Shown piece by piece: positions 44,937 through 52,737 of a DNA stretch of 64,000 bases; within the stretch, counting starts at the first letter, position 1, and each line of letters opens with the position of its first letter. Location: contig NZ_CP024895.1 of NCBI RefSeq assembly GCF_002796545.1, positions 186,001-250,000 on the forward strand, given 5' to 3'. The stretch is from Amycolatopsis sp. AA4 (GTDB taxonomy: Bacteria; Actinomycetota; Actinomycetes; Mycobacteriales; Pseudonocardiaceae). The notes below the pieces were generated by a model. It worked only from the letters and a program-made list of their open reading frames with translations, was not told where the DNA came from and did no database searches. The position numbers were made by a program, and so were the translations under genes.

Positions 44937-45006
44937 TCTATAGCTTGCGGAATTGTCCCGGAGATCGAATCGGTTCCCAATTTTTTCTGTGTGCGTTTTC
45001 GCCGGG
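44937..45006 (-). promoter_or_regulatory. Variant regulon promoter
   Basis: - strand: -10 TATAGAT-like (44937-44943), upstream box GTGTGCGTTTTCGCCGGG-like (44989-45006) 48 bases beyond it, and a different hairpin GCCGGT-CGGGA-ACCGGC in the leader. The GTGACG loop and the decamer are absent, so only box and -10 are shared. Confidence 0.55.
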
Positions 45007-45109
45007 TTTTCGGTGCGTCCGGGATTTCCGGGTGAGGAAACCGTGGTCACGGGCTGTGCTCGGGGGTGCGGAGCCCGGCCCGTGGCCACGGGGCATGCCA
45101 GCGGCGGGG

Positions 45110-46153
45110 TCAGCCGCATCCGGTGCAGGACAGACTGGCCGGGTCTGCGGTGTGGGAGGTGCTGCCCGGGCGGCGTCCTGGCCGGTCGAGGCGGGTGCGG
45201 ACGCGGGCGGCGAGCGCGTCGAACTCGGGGTTTTGTTCGTCGAGGACGACGCCCGGTTCCGGGCCGCCGGGCGCGGCCGCGAGTTCCAGCACCCGCGACA
45301 TCGGCAGCTCGAGTTTGAACCGGTGGCCGGTGCGTTGCTCGACTTCGTGGTAGAGGGCAGCCAGTCGCGGTCGTCGGCGGGCGGCGAGGACGCATTCGCG
45401 GCGGCTGCCCAGCACACACAGGGAGCAGGACAGGCGGCGGGCTCCGGCCCGGTCGCCGCGGCCGGGCGCGCTGTCGTACCACCAGTGGTAGGGCACGCCG
45501 CTGTCGAGGATCGTCCGCCACACCTGCGCGGTGCTGTAGTCGTGCACCGGGAGGTGCTCGTCGACGTGGCGCTGGCCGTTGGAGGCGGTGCACCGGTAGG
45601 TCGGCCTGCCCGCGCGCCGGGGGCTTTCCTCGGCACGGATGCCGAGGACGTTGAGGATGCGCACCGGGCGGTCGAGGCTGCCGCGCAGGGCGCGGACCAG
45701 CGGGGTGAGCGCGGCGGAGATCTTGGAGGTCTTCAGGTCGCTGGTGCACCAGCGGCGGGCGGCGTCGGGGAACTTCCCGGTCATCGCGACCATTTCGAGG
45801 AGGGTTTGGTCCCGCCAGGTCTCGCCGTCGCGGACGGTGCGGCGGGTCTCGATGTGCCGGTCAGGACGCAGTCCGTAGGCGGCGGCCTGCTGAGCGACGA
45901 GTTCCCGGTTGCTCGGGTAGTAACGGCCCTCGAAAAACGCGCCGGGGGCTTCCATCAGTCCGAGGTCGGCGTGCACGGTCCACACGCGGTCGCCGACACC
46001 GGCGGCGCGGGCCCGGGCGAGGGTGACGTCGAGCGCGGCGTGGGCGTCCTTGCCGGACATCCCGATCAGGATCAGGTCGTAGTCGGACAGGTCCGGCTCG
46101 TCGGCGGGCGTGATCGTGCGCCGGACGGGGTCGAGCAGGGAGAGCTGGGGCAT
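45110..46153 (-). CDS. PAPS-reductase-like PP-loop protein 2
   Basis: A 347-residue protein; GAAGGAGATCCGTTCC precedes ATG 46153. DLILIGMSGKDAHAALDVTL is a PP-loop variant in which the usual SGG-DS reads MSGKDA. RRWCTSDLKTSKISAAL, NVLGIRAEESPRRA and LSCSLCVLGSRREC follow the order of phage and plasmid PAPS-reductase-like proteins. It differs strongly from 33562-34773, so the two are not recent duplicates. Substrate unknown. A C-terminal SCTGCG adds two Cys. Confidence 0.75.
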   Translation of the reverse strand: MPQLSLLDPVRRTITPADEPDLSDYDLILIGMSGKDAHAALDVTLARARAAGVGDRVWTVHADLGLMEAPGAFFEGRYYPSNRELVAQQAAAYGLRPDRHIETRRTVRDGETWRDQTLLEMVAMTGKFPDAARRWCTSDLKTSKISAALTPLVRALRGSLDRPVRILNVLGIRAEESPRRAGRPTYRCTASNGQRHVDEHLPVHDYSTAQVWRTILDSGVPYHWWYDSAPGRGDRAGARRLSCSLCVLGSRRECVLAARRRPRLAALYHEVEQRTGHRFKLELPMSRVLELAAAPGGPEPGVVLDEQNPEFDALAARVRTRLDRPGRRPGSTSHTADPASLSCTGCG

Positions 46154-46297
46154 GGAACGGATCTCCTTCGGCCAACAGGGTGTGACGGCGGGGCGGGGGA
46201 GGCTGCTCGCGTGGGCGAGGCATGGCATTCCGGCCGTGTGCGTCGCGGCTGCCTGCGGTGTCCCGCCGGGGCGACGACGGCGAGCGCGGCCCGGCGC

Positions 46298-46327
46298 GGG
46301 CCGGGCTCCGGAGAGGGAGCCCGGCCC
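46298..46327 (-). terminator. Terminator hairpin of 46335-47216
   Basis: A 12-bp perfect GC stem with a 6-base loop, eight bases after the stop codon; no U-run. Confidence 0.65.
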
Positions 46328-46334
46328 CGTCGGG

Positions 46335-47216
46335 CTAGCAGTTCGCGAGGAAGACGCGTCCGCGCGCGCGGGTGGCGCGCACGAACGCGGCGGCTGCGGC
46401 CAGGACGTCGCCGCGGTAGGCGCGAGCGAACGCGGACACCGTCGTCCCGGTGTCGGCGAACAGCTGCTCGGGCATTCGCACGGGCTCGCTCGGGGTGCGC
46501 TTCTCGCCGAAGGTCGCTCCGGCCGTCGGGTCGTAGATCAAACCGTCGGCCAGGCCGTGCACGAGGCCGATGCCCAGCCGCCACGCCCGGTGGCCGATGG
46601 TGGCCTGCGCGCCAGACCGGACGGCTAGCGGACCGAAGGGGCGTTCCCAGCCTTGGTCGGTGCTCAGTTCGACGGTGAATTCGGCGGGGCAGCCGAGCGC
46701 GGCGGCGAGCGGCTCGTGGGGGAGCGAATCGGCAACGGGCTCGACCTGGCCGGAGACCAGCCCGGCCGCGTAGATCGCGGCGGCCCGGTGCTGCGGCTGC
46801 TCCTGCATGTCCAGGTATCGCGCGAGCGCGACTTCCGCGCCGGTCAACGGTCCCTTGGGCAGATAGCGGCGCACGCCCTCGGCCACCTTGTCCGCACAGG
46901 ACTCGCGGTGCCCGAGCAGATTCGCGATCAGGGTTTCGCGGTCGCCGGGGCTGAGCACGACGAGCCCGGTCCCGAGGGAAGCCTCCAGTTCGGGGTGGGT
47001 GACCACGCCGAACTGCAGCATGGTGGTGCTCCGGCGCGCGAACCGGACATCGCGGATCACCGAGTCGCCCGGGGATTCGGCGCCGTGCCCGTCCGTGTCG
47101 TTCTGGACCCCGCTGAGGCCGAGCAGGGTCACGGGAACGCTGCCGGGCACCACCGCGGCGTCTGCGGGGTCGGGACGCTCGTCCATCGTGGACGAGACGA
47201 AGTCGAGCACGGTCAT
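46335..47216 (-). CDS. Regulon paralog family A, divergent member
   Basis: A 293-residue protein from ATG 47216. The C-terminal half follows family A (AAIYAAGLVSGQVEPVADSL, WRLGIGLVHGLADGLIY, VSAFARAYRGDVLAAAAAFV). The N-terminal half differs: the WTLQHAYALL segment is not evident. It has leader element E10 like the others. Confidence 0.65.
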   Translation of the reverse strand: MTVLDFVSSTMDERPDPADAAVVPGSVPVTLLGLSGVQNDTDGHGAESPGDSVIRDVRFARRSTTMLQFGVVTHPELEASLGTGLVVLSPGDRETLIANLLGHRESCADKVAEGVRRYLPKGPLTGAEVALARYLDMQEQPQHRAAAIYAAGLVSGQVEPVADSLPHEPLAAALGCPAEFTVELSTDQGWERPFGPLAVRSGAQATIGHRAWRLGIGLVHGLADGLIYDPTAGATFGEKRTPSEPVRMPEQLFADTGTTVSAFARAYRGDVLAAAAAFVRATRARGRVFLANC

Positions 47217-47240
47217 CGCAAAGGGCCTTTCTGCTGGATT

Positions 47241-47373
47241 GTTCAATCTGTCGCCGGAGATTTCCGGGGTGTCACTCCCGTTCGCTCCGACACCTATAAA
47301 ACTTACGCGAAGCTGGTGCCGCATAGGGGGTTTTCCGTCACCCTGGAATTGTTCGTGTGCATTTTTTCGGGGA
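47241..47373 (-). promoter_or_regulatory. Leader element E10
   Basis: Box GTGTGCATTTTTTCGGGGA (47355-47373), -10 TATAGG (47293-47298), GTGTCGG, hairpin CGGG-AGTGACA-CCCCG, then CGACAGATTGAAC (47241-47250). ORF MTPRKSPATD ends in the decamer TGA. Box spacing here is 56 bases, longer than usual. Confidence 0.8.
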
Positions 47374-47386
47374 CGGAAAGGAAGTC

Positions 47387-47415
47387 GGGGGCGGCCGGGG
47401 TTTCCGGCCGCCCCC
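47387..47415 (-). terminator. Terminator of the DNA methyltransferase gene
   Basis: A 12-bp stem (GGGGGCGGCCGG and its complement) with a 5-base loop just after the stop at 47427, followed on the - strand by GACTTCCTTTCC. Confidence 0.7.
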
Positions 47416-47426
47416 GGGGAGGCGGG

Positions 47427-49034
47427 TTACGCGGCGAGGTCGTACACCGGGTAGCCCAGGGATTCGCCGACACGGCCGTAGAGCCACTCGGCAGCGGGGG
47501 GAGTGACCGCATTCCCGAGCTGTTTGGCCTTGGCGCGGCGGCTGCCGGTCATCTCGTAGTCCTCGCGGAACGCCATGGCGGCTTGGATCTCGTGCGGTTC
47601 GAGCATCCGGAAGGTGCAGTCCTCGACGGCGACCCTCGAACGCATCTCGTGTCCGACGATGCTCTGGTGGCCGCCGGTGGTCAGCGTGCGGGCCGGTTCG
47701 GAGACCGGCGAGCACATCTGGCCGTCGCGGGCGCCTCGGGTTCCGTTGTGGCGGACCAGCATGTGGTGGAAGCCGTTGGCGCAGAACGCCGCGAGCGGGT
47801 GGTCGACGGGCCGGACCTCGCGCTTGCTGCCGCCGCCGCGCAGGGTGGCCACGAACGCGATGCCGTAGCGGTCGCGGGTGGTGAGAGTGCCGACCGGCTG
47901 GCTGGCCGGGGTCGCGCTGGTGGCGGTGCCGTAGTAGGGCACCAGCAGCGCGGTCTCGGCGCGGGTGGTCATCGTGCGCATCGGCCAGCCCACCGGCGCC
48001 GCCTGCTTGCCGTCGCGCCCTTCGGTCGGGACGAGCATCGCGCCGTCGGGCATGCCGAGCAGGCCCTCGGTGTCGCGGGTGGTTCGGGTCCGCATCGGGT
48101 CGGTGACCGGCATCGGGTCGTTGTTCCAGGTGCCCCCGGCGGGGACGAGCTGGTCCACGGCGAACCTGTCGAGGCCGAGCCGGATGCGGGCCATGGTCGC
48201 GGGCTTGAGGGGCTTGTCCCGGTCCCCGATGCGCTGGCCGGGCATCGACCAGTCGATCGCGGCCGCGGCGGGGGAGACCAGCGGGGCCACCTCGACGCCG
48301 CGGCAGGACCGTTTGGGGCAGCGGTAGTAGTACTGCTTGCCGAAGCGTCCCCACCGCTCCTCCGGCCACGCCTTCGTGCGCGGCTTGAAGGTCTGCACGC
48401 CCTCCACGACCTCGTCGCACGAGCCGCAGTACGACTGCGGGCGCAACTGCAAGTCCGGAGCGTTGTTCCCGGCGAGCCAGAACACGACGTAGATCCGGTC
48501 CCGCGACTGCGGCGCGCGGCCGGTCACCACGCCCGGGAAGTGCATGCTGTTGGCGTAGACGACGTGGTGCTTGTAGCCCATGGCGTGCATCGCGGAGATC
48601 CACGCCTTCCACATCACCCAGTGGACGGCCTCGACGACGTTTTCGACGATGACCGCTTTGTATTTGTGGAATTCCGTGAACCGGACGACGTCCCACATCG
48701 TCGCCCTCGACCGTTCGGCGGCCTCGATCGGCAGCGTCTCGCCGAACATGTCCGGCTGCAGCATGTCCTGCTGCAACGACCGTTTCACGCCCTTGGCGCC
48801 CGAGTGGTTCGTGCACTCCGGCGAGGCCCAGAGCAGATCCGTGGTGGCGAAAAAGCGAGGATTGACCTGGGAGATATTGACGATGGTGTGGATGGTGTCC
48901 GGGAAATTGGCGGCGTGGGTCTCGATCGCCTGCTCCCAGTGATTCGCCGCGTACACGGTCTTCAGCCAGGGATGCACCGCACCGCCTTGCGCTTCGCCAC
49001 CGGCGCCGCAGAAAAGATCGGTCGAACTGAGCAC
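47427..49034 (-). CDS. C5-cytosine DNA methyltransferase
   Basis: A 535-residue enzyme that would methylate carbon 5 of cytosine in a specific DNA site. Motif I DLFCGAGG (residues 6-13), motif IV ASPECTNHSGAKG with the catalytic Cys in SPEC instead of the usual PPC, motif VI VIVENVVEAV, motif VIII SRDRIYVVFW and motif X QLGNAVTPP are all present. The middle has a four-Cys ribbon (CGSCDEV, CPKRSC) and four repeated (T)LTTRD-like units in the target-recognition area. No restriction endonuclease is adjacent, so it is an orphan methylase, perhaps protecting the element from host restriction. Start GTG 49034; leader E11 precedes it. Confidence 0.92.
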   Translation of the reverse strand: MLSSTDLFCGAGGEAQGGAVHPWLKTVYAANHWEQAIETHAANFPDTIHTIVNISQVNPRFFATTDLLWASPECTNHSGAKGVKRSLQQDMLQPDMFGETLPIEAAERSRATMWDVVRFTEFHKYKAVIVENVVEAVHWVMWKAWISAMHAMGYKHHVVYANSMHFPGVVTGRAPQSRDRIYVVFWLAGNNAPDLQLRPQSYCGSCDEVVEGVQTFKPRTKAWPEERWGRFGKQYYYRCPKRSCRGVEVAPLVSPAAAAIDWSMPGQRIGDRDKPLKPATMARIRLGLDRFAVDQLVPAGGTWNNDPMPVTDPMRTRTTRDTEGLLGMPDGAMLVPTEGRDGKQAAPVGWPMRTMTTRAETALLVPYYGTATSATPASQPVGTLTTRDRYGIAFVATLRGGGSKREVRPVDHPLAAFCANGFHHMLVRHNGTRGARDGQMCSPVSEPARTLTTGGHQSIVGHEMRSRVAVEDCTFRMLEPHEIQAAMAFREDYEMTGSRRAKAKQLGNAVTPPAAEWLYGRVGESLGYPVYDLAA

Positions 49035-49066
49035 AGAGGTACTCGCTTTCGCATAGAGCTGGATGA

Positions 49067-49190
49067 ATTCAATCTGTTTCCGCTCGGCCGGGCGTCACCC
49101 CGGCCTCACATGAACAAGACTAAACGAATTCCTGCTATGCGTGACGAAAATGCGTCGAAACAATCGAATTGAATGCGGATTTTCGGGAGA
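49067..49190 (-). promoter_or_regulatory. Leader element E11
   Basis: Box GAATGCGGATTTTCGGGAGA (49171-49190), -10 TTTAGT (49119-49124), hairpin GGCCGGG-GTGACG-CCCGGCC (49086-49105), then AACAGATTGAAT (49067-49076). ORF MTPGRAETD ends in the decamer TGA. Confidence 0.8.
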
Positions 49191-49324
49191 GAAAGAAATG
49201 CGGTCGCGGGCTGCTGTCGGGCTTGCCGCCCGACCTGCGTCGGCCGGCGGGGTTCTCGGCCGTTCCGCGGCTTCCGTGCTAACCTGGCGGCTGGCCTTCT
49301 CAGGAGCTCTTTCGCTTTGGGATG

Positions 49325-49334
49325 GTTCAATCTG
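49325..49334 (-). promoter_or_regulatory. Orphan copy of the CAGATTGAAC decamer (E12)
   Basis: The decamer with the preceding CAA is intact, but the hairpin, -10 and box are not, and no gene follows before the methyltransferase promoter. Probably the remains of a lost unit at the edge of the accessory block. Confidence 0.5.
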
Positions 49335-50062
49335 TTGAGTGCGGGGCGGTCCGGGACCGGACTGTCAATCCCTTCGCCGCCTCGGGCGGGGCTCCGGCCC
49401 GCTCCGCGCTCGCCTCTCCAAGCCTCGGCTCTGCCGTGCGCCGGACGACTGCCTCAGGTGCGTCGTGTCGCCGACCGAGCCACTGGCGAGACGGGCATCG
49501 CCCTGGCCATGCGGCCCGCCCAGCACGACCGCGACCAGCTCGGTCGCGAAGGCGACGATGCGGGGCGACCTCCGCGCGTGCCTGCGGCGGGCCCGGCCGG
49601 TTCTCGTCGGGAGCTGATGCTACGTCGACGGCCGTCCTCGGCCTGCCCTTCCTGCGTGCGTCGAACAGCCTGGCCCGCCGGACGCGCGAGCGCGGGGCGG
49701 TGCGAGAACCGCCTGGAATTCCCCCAAGGGGGCCCGGTCCTGGCGGCTCTCCCAATAGCTCCTGACGGACGACGGCTGTCCTTGCTCGCCCGGCGAGTCC
49801 GGCGAGTCCGGCGAGTCCGGCGACGCAACATGAACAGCGGCGGCTGCGCGCGTCGCCCCGTCATTGCCATCGAGCTCGCCGCCTACGCCGGGCAGAGCGA
49901 ATCTGGTCGCGCAGCAAGCCCGAACCGTCAGAGCGCCGATCGGCCGCGTACCGCGGGCCCGAGAACGGGAGGTGCGGTGGCGAGAACAGCAGACAGGTGG
50001 ATCGGGGTCACCTGCGGGTCGGCGAGGGCGCTGTCATCGTCGTGCCAGCACACATCGCTGTG
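49335..50062. other. About 730 bases without a supportable gene
   Basis: Frames here have shadow-like Arg/Pro/Ala composition and no ribosome site with a matching start. It marks the border between the accessory block and the right-hand region and may be decayed DNA. Confidence 0.4.
49792..49818. repeat. Three tandem 9-bp repeats
   Basis: GGCGAGTCC three times in a row, followed by a partial fourth unit, inside the gene-less stretch. Confidence 0.9.
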
Positions 50063-50537
50063 CTACTGGACCCATTCGGATTCGCGCCAGCCGGCGATGT
50101 CCGGTCGGCGGCCGTCGGTGAGGTAGGCCCGGACGACCTGGCGGAGCCGGTCGCGGCTCATCGCGTCTTCGGGCCTTGAAGCGGAGCGCCCCCTGGGCGC
50201 TGAACGGCAGTCCGGGGGTGTCGGTGCGGCCGTCGCCGCGTGCGATGTACCCGATCGGGTGTCCGGCGGCGTCGATTTCGCGATAGTAGACAGCGCCGAC
50301 GACGCGCGCGGCGGCGACGAGCATCATCGGGGCCATTTCCGGATGCAGCGGGTCGTACGGGCGCGCGCCGAGGTGGATCTCGCGGTGGCCGCGAACGTGC
50401 GGCGCCGCGTCGGCGGGCGGGCCGGTCACGATCTGCTCGACCAGCTCGTCCACGTTGTGCAGGTGGTAGACGGTGCGCCACTCGCCGGGGTGTTCGTCGA
50501 ACCGGACCGTGACGGCCGGGGCCGCTACCGTCGTCAT
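50063..50537 (-). pseudogene. Imm1-like immunity protein gene with frameshift
   Basis: From ATG 50537 the frame gives HPGEWRTVYHLHNVDELVEQ, EIHLGARPYDPLHPEMAPMM and YYREIDAAGHPIGYIARGDG, reminiscent of actinobacterial Imm1-type immunity proteins. Near 50183-50190 (sequence GGCCCGAAG) coding moves to another frame (RPEDAMSRDRLRQVVRAYLT, then GWRESEWVQ, stop at 50063). With one base restored the protein is about 157 residues. Either an assembly error or a broken gene. No toxin gene adjoins it. Confidence 0.5.
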
Positions 50538-50875
50538 GGCGCCGCCTTCCCCTCGAGTGTGACCGGAGTCTGGCCTCCCGGAGGAGGGAACCGGGCTGCG
50601 TGTGTGTGCCGGCAAGCGATTCGCAGCCCGGCCGACCGATCCCTACGAAAGGCGACGTTCTGCCTCGTTCCCACGATAGAGCATTCCGCATCCGCACGAC
50701 GCGTTCCGATTATCGCAATCCGAAATGCAATGACAGGAATTTCGGCCACTGGCGGGCGGTCCTGCGGGGGTCGTCGCCTGGCACCGGGGCGATGGGGCGG
50801 GGCTTCCTTTCGGCTCTAGCTGCGAGCGTGCTGCGTTGAAACGGATTCGCCGGTCTCGCGTTCGGGTGTCGCTGC
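50538..50875. other. 338-base gap
   Basis: No gene is supported. It should contain the promoter of the 50537 gene and the end of the 50876-51484 unit; I could not place either with confidence. Confidence 0.3.
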
Positions 50876-51484
50876 TCAGCCGTCGACCGCGGCGAACGGC
50901 TTTCGGCACACTCCGCACAAAACCGGCCCGGCTTCGAGAACGGACGGGGACATGAGCGCCTTGCGGGGCGGGGTGCAGCCGCAGGCGATCGTCAGACGCT
51001 TGGGCCTCGCGGCGCTGGGCATCTCGGCCTGTCGCTCGTTGTCGGCGTGCTCGATCGCGGCGCTGAGGCGGGCGACGACGGTTTCGTACTTGGCCCGGGT
51101 TTTCGGCGTGGGGCTCGTTTCGGAGAAGCCGAGCCGTTCGTGCTGCTGCACGTCCAACCCCAGCTCTTGCGCCAGGGTCGCGAAAACCATGCTGTGGTAC
51201 CGGCTTTCGCGGGTCGTGTTGTCCAGTTGCCGTTCCTTCGCGACCGCGTGTGCCGCTTGGTGCAGCAGAACCCCGAGCACTGCGGCGGCTCCTTCCGACA
51301 CCGCTTCGCGCGGGACGGACACCACGCGTCTGGCCGGGTCGTAGCGGCCTTCGGCCGGTGTGCGCTTCGCGCCGACCTCCACGGTGGCGTCGGGCACGTC
51401 GGCGCCGTTCTGCCGGATTGCCTGCCACACCAAGGCGAGCGCGATCCGGAGATCGTCTGGCCGGTCGGTGTTCGAACTGCTCAT
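50876..51484 (-). CDS. SprT-like protein with HQAAH site
   Basis: A 202-residue protein. GVLLHQAAHAVAKERQLDNT and SRYHSMVFATLAQELGL follow the SprT-like zinc peptidase pattern, but the catalytic Glu of HExxH is Gln. The C-terminal part has ACGCTPPRKAL and LCGVCRKPF, a zinc ribbon as in SprT. It may bind DNA and metal without being an active protease. The start ATG 51484 follows GAGGACGAG. It is alone on its transcript. Confidence 0.7.
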   Translation of the reverse strand: MSSSNTDRPDDLRIALALVWQAIRQNGADVPDATVEVGAKRTPAEGRYDPARRVVSVPREAVSEGAAAVLGVLLHQAAHAVAKERQLDNTTRESRYHSMVFATLAQELGLDVQQHERLGFSETSPTPKTRAKYETVVARLSAAIEHADNERQAEMPSAARPKRLTIACGCTPPRKALMSPSVLEAGPVLCGVCRKPFAAVDG

Positions 51485-51640
51485 ACTCGTCCTCGTCCTC
51501 GCCGCCGGGCCCTGGGCGGCCGGGGTCCGGGTGCGGACGATAGCGGCTCGCCCGCGCCCGGACCCGGGAGGCCGAGAACTCCGTGTCTCAGATCGACCGG
51601 CGCGCTGTCCCATGCGCTTGACCGCACGGGCTGCGGACCC

Positions 51641-52210
51641 TTACCTGTTCCGTGGTCGGGGTTGTCGGACGACGATGTCGCTGGCAAAGGAGGTGAGCCG
51701 CGCTTGCTCGGCGACGCCCACCATCACTCGACCCGCCACGGTCGTCACCACGGGCCGCTGTGCCTCCTCGATGCCGACCTCGCCGCCGATGGTGCACACC
51801 TGCGCCTTGTCGAACCCAGCTCCCGTGCACAGCACGGACGCGTGCACGGTGTCGACGGCGATGCTCGAACCCTCGGGCACGAACGCGGCGATCCGCAGTG
51901 GCGCGATCCGATCCTGGTCGAGAGCGCCCGGCGACAACAGCGCGTCCAGGATTGTCTGCACGCGCGCGCCCTGCGCGTCGGCCACCGAGGCGATGACGTT
52001 CACGCGTCCGGGCACGGAGGTCGTCTCGGCCTGGCCGATGACGTCGGCAAGGCCCTCGTCGATCCCCGGCGTCAGCGGCTCCAGCACCACTGACGCCGTC
52101 TCCGTCTCGGCGATCGTCACCACCCGGATCATCCCGGGCACCAGCGAGACCACACCGAGCACGACCGGGCCCGGCCGGGTGTGGACGTGGATCCTGCGCA
52201 GCGTGCTCAC
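51641..52210 (-). CDS. Hypothetical beta-rich protein
   Basis: A 189-residue protein; GGGGGCG before GTG 52210. Many beta-like runs (PVVLGVVSLVPGMIRVVTIA, RVNVIASVADAQGARVQTIL, RPVVTTVAGRVMVGVAEQA). No motif is recognised. The GTG overlaps the stop of the upstream gene. Confidence 0.65.
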   Translation of the reverse strand: MSTLRRIHVHTRPGPVVLGVVSLVPGMIRVVTIAETETASVVLEPLTPGIDEGLADVIGQAETTSVPGRVNVIASVADAQGARVQTILDALLSPGALDQDRIAPLRIAAFVPEGSSIAVDTVHASVLCTGAGFDKAQVCTIGGEVGIEEAQRPVVTTVAGRVMVGVAEQARLTSFASDIVVRQPRPRNR

Positions 52211-52737
52211 GCTCGCGCCCCCTTGCACGGTGACGACGCGGCGACCAGCGCGGTCACCGTTGCCGTGGTCGCCGCGCGGCTGGCCCCGAGACCGGCCTCC
52301 GCGAACAGCGCGGACGCCGCCAGCAACCACGCGATCGCGGGGGCGTCCGCCGCGATTCCTCGTCCGGCTGCGCGGACGGCGGTCCACTTCAGCACCGCCG
52401 CGCAGGCTGCTCGTGCGTCGGCCACTTCGTCCAGGGCGGCGCCGCGCGTTCCCGACCAGATCGGGGACCGCCGCAGTTCCTGGTCCGCCAATTGCAGCGT
52501 GAACGCCATCACCCGCAGTTCCGGCGCAGCGGGCGGGCGCGTGCCCAGGGAGCGGCTGGTGGCGCGGGCAGCCGCGAGCCAGCTGCGCCGGATCACCGGC
52601 GGGCCGAAGCTGGCCGCGGTCGCCTGGGCCGCGGCCAGCAGCGCGATCGCGTCCGGATGACGCCTGCGCGCCGGCCAGAACGCCTGGTCCGCCGCCCGCG
52701 CGGCCACGCGGTCGATGAGGGGTGCCGTGGTAGACAT
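52207..52737 (-). CDS. Hypothetical Ala-rich helical protein
   Basis: A 176-residue protein; CAGGAGCACACC precedes ATG 52737. Mostly helical and Ala-rich (RHPDAIALLAAAQATAASFG, LADQELRRSPIWSGTRGAA). Function unknown. It forms a coupled pair with 51641-52210. Confidence 0.65.
   Translation of the reverse strand: MSTTAPLIDRVAARAADQAFWPARRRHPDAIALLAAAQATAASFGPPVIRRSWLAAARATSRSLGTRPPAAPELRVMAFTLQLADQELRRSPIWSGTRGAALDEVADARAACAAVLKWTAVRAAGRGIAADAPAIAWLLAASALFAEAGLGASRAATTATVTALVAASSPCKGARA

Noticed and set aside
24499..49105. Leader hairpins as transcription terminators
   Set aside because: They lie after a promoter and before a start codon, have no U-run, and have a conserved loop, which terminators do not.
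24499..49334. The repeated GTTCAATCTG elements as a CRISPR array or mobile repeat
   Set aside because: Copies are kilobases apart, each is at a gene start, and there are no spacers or target duplications.
49327..49755. Open frame on the - strand in the gene-less stretch
   Set aside because: Pro/Arg/Ala-rich, no ribosome site, and frames on both strands look alike; no evidence of coding.
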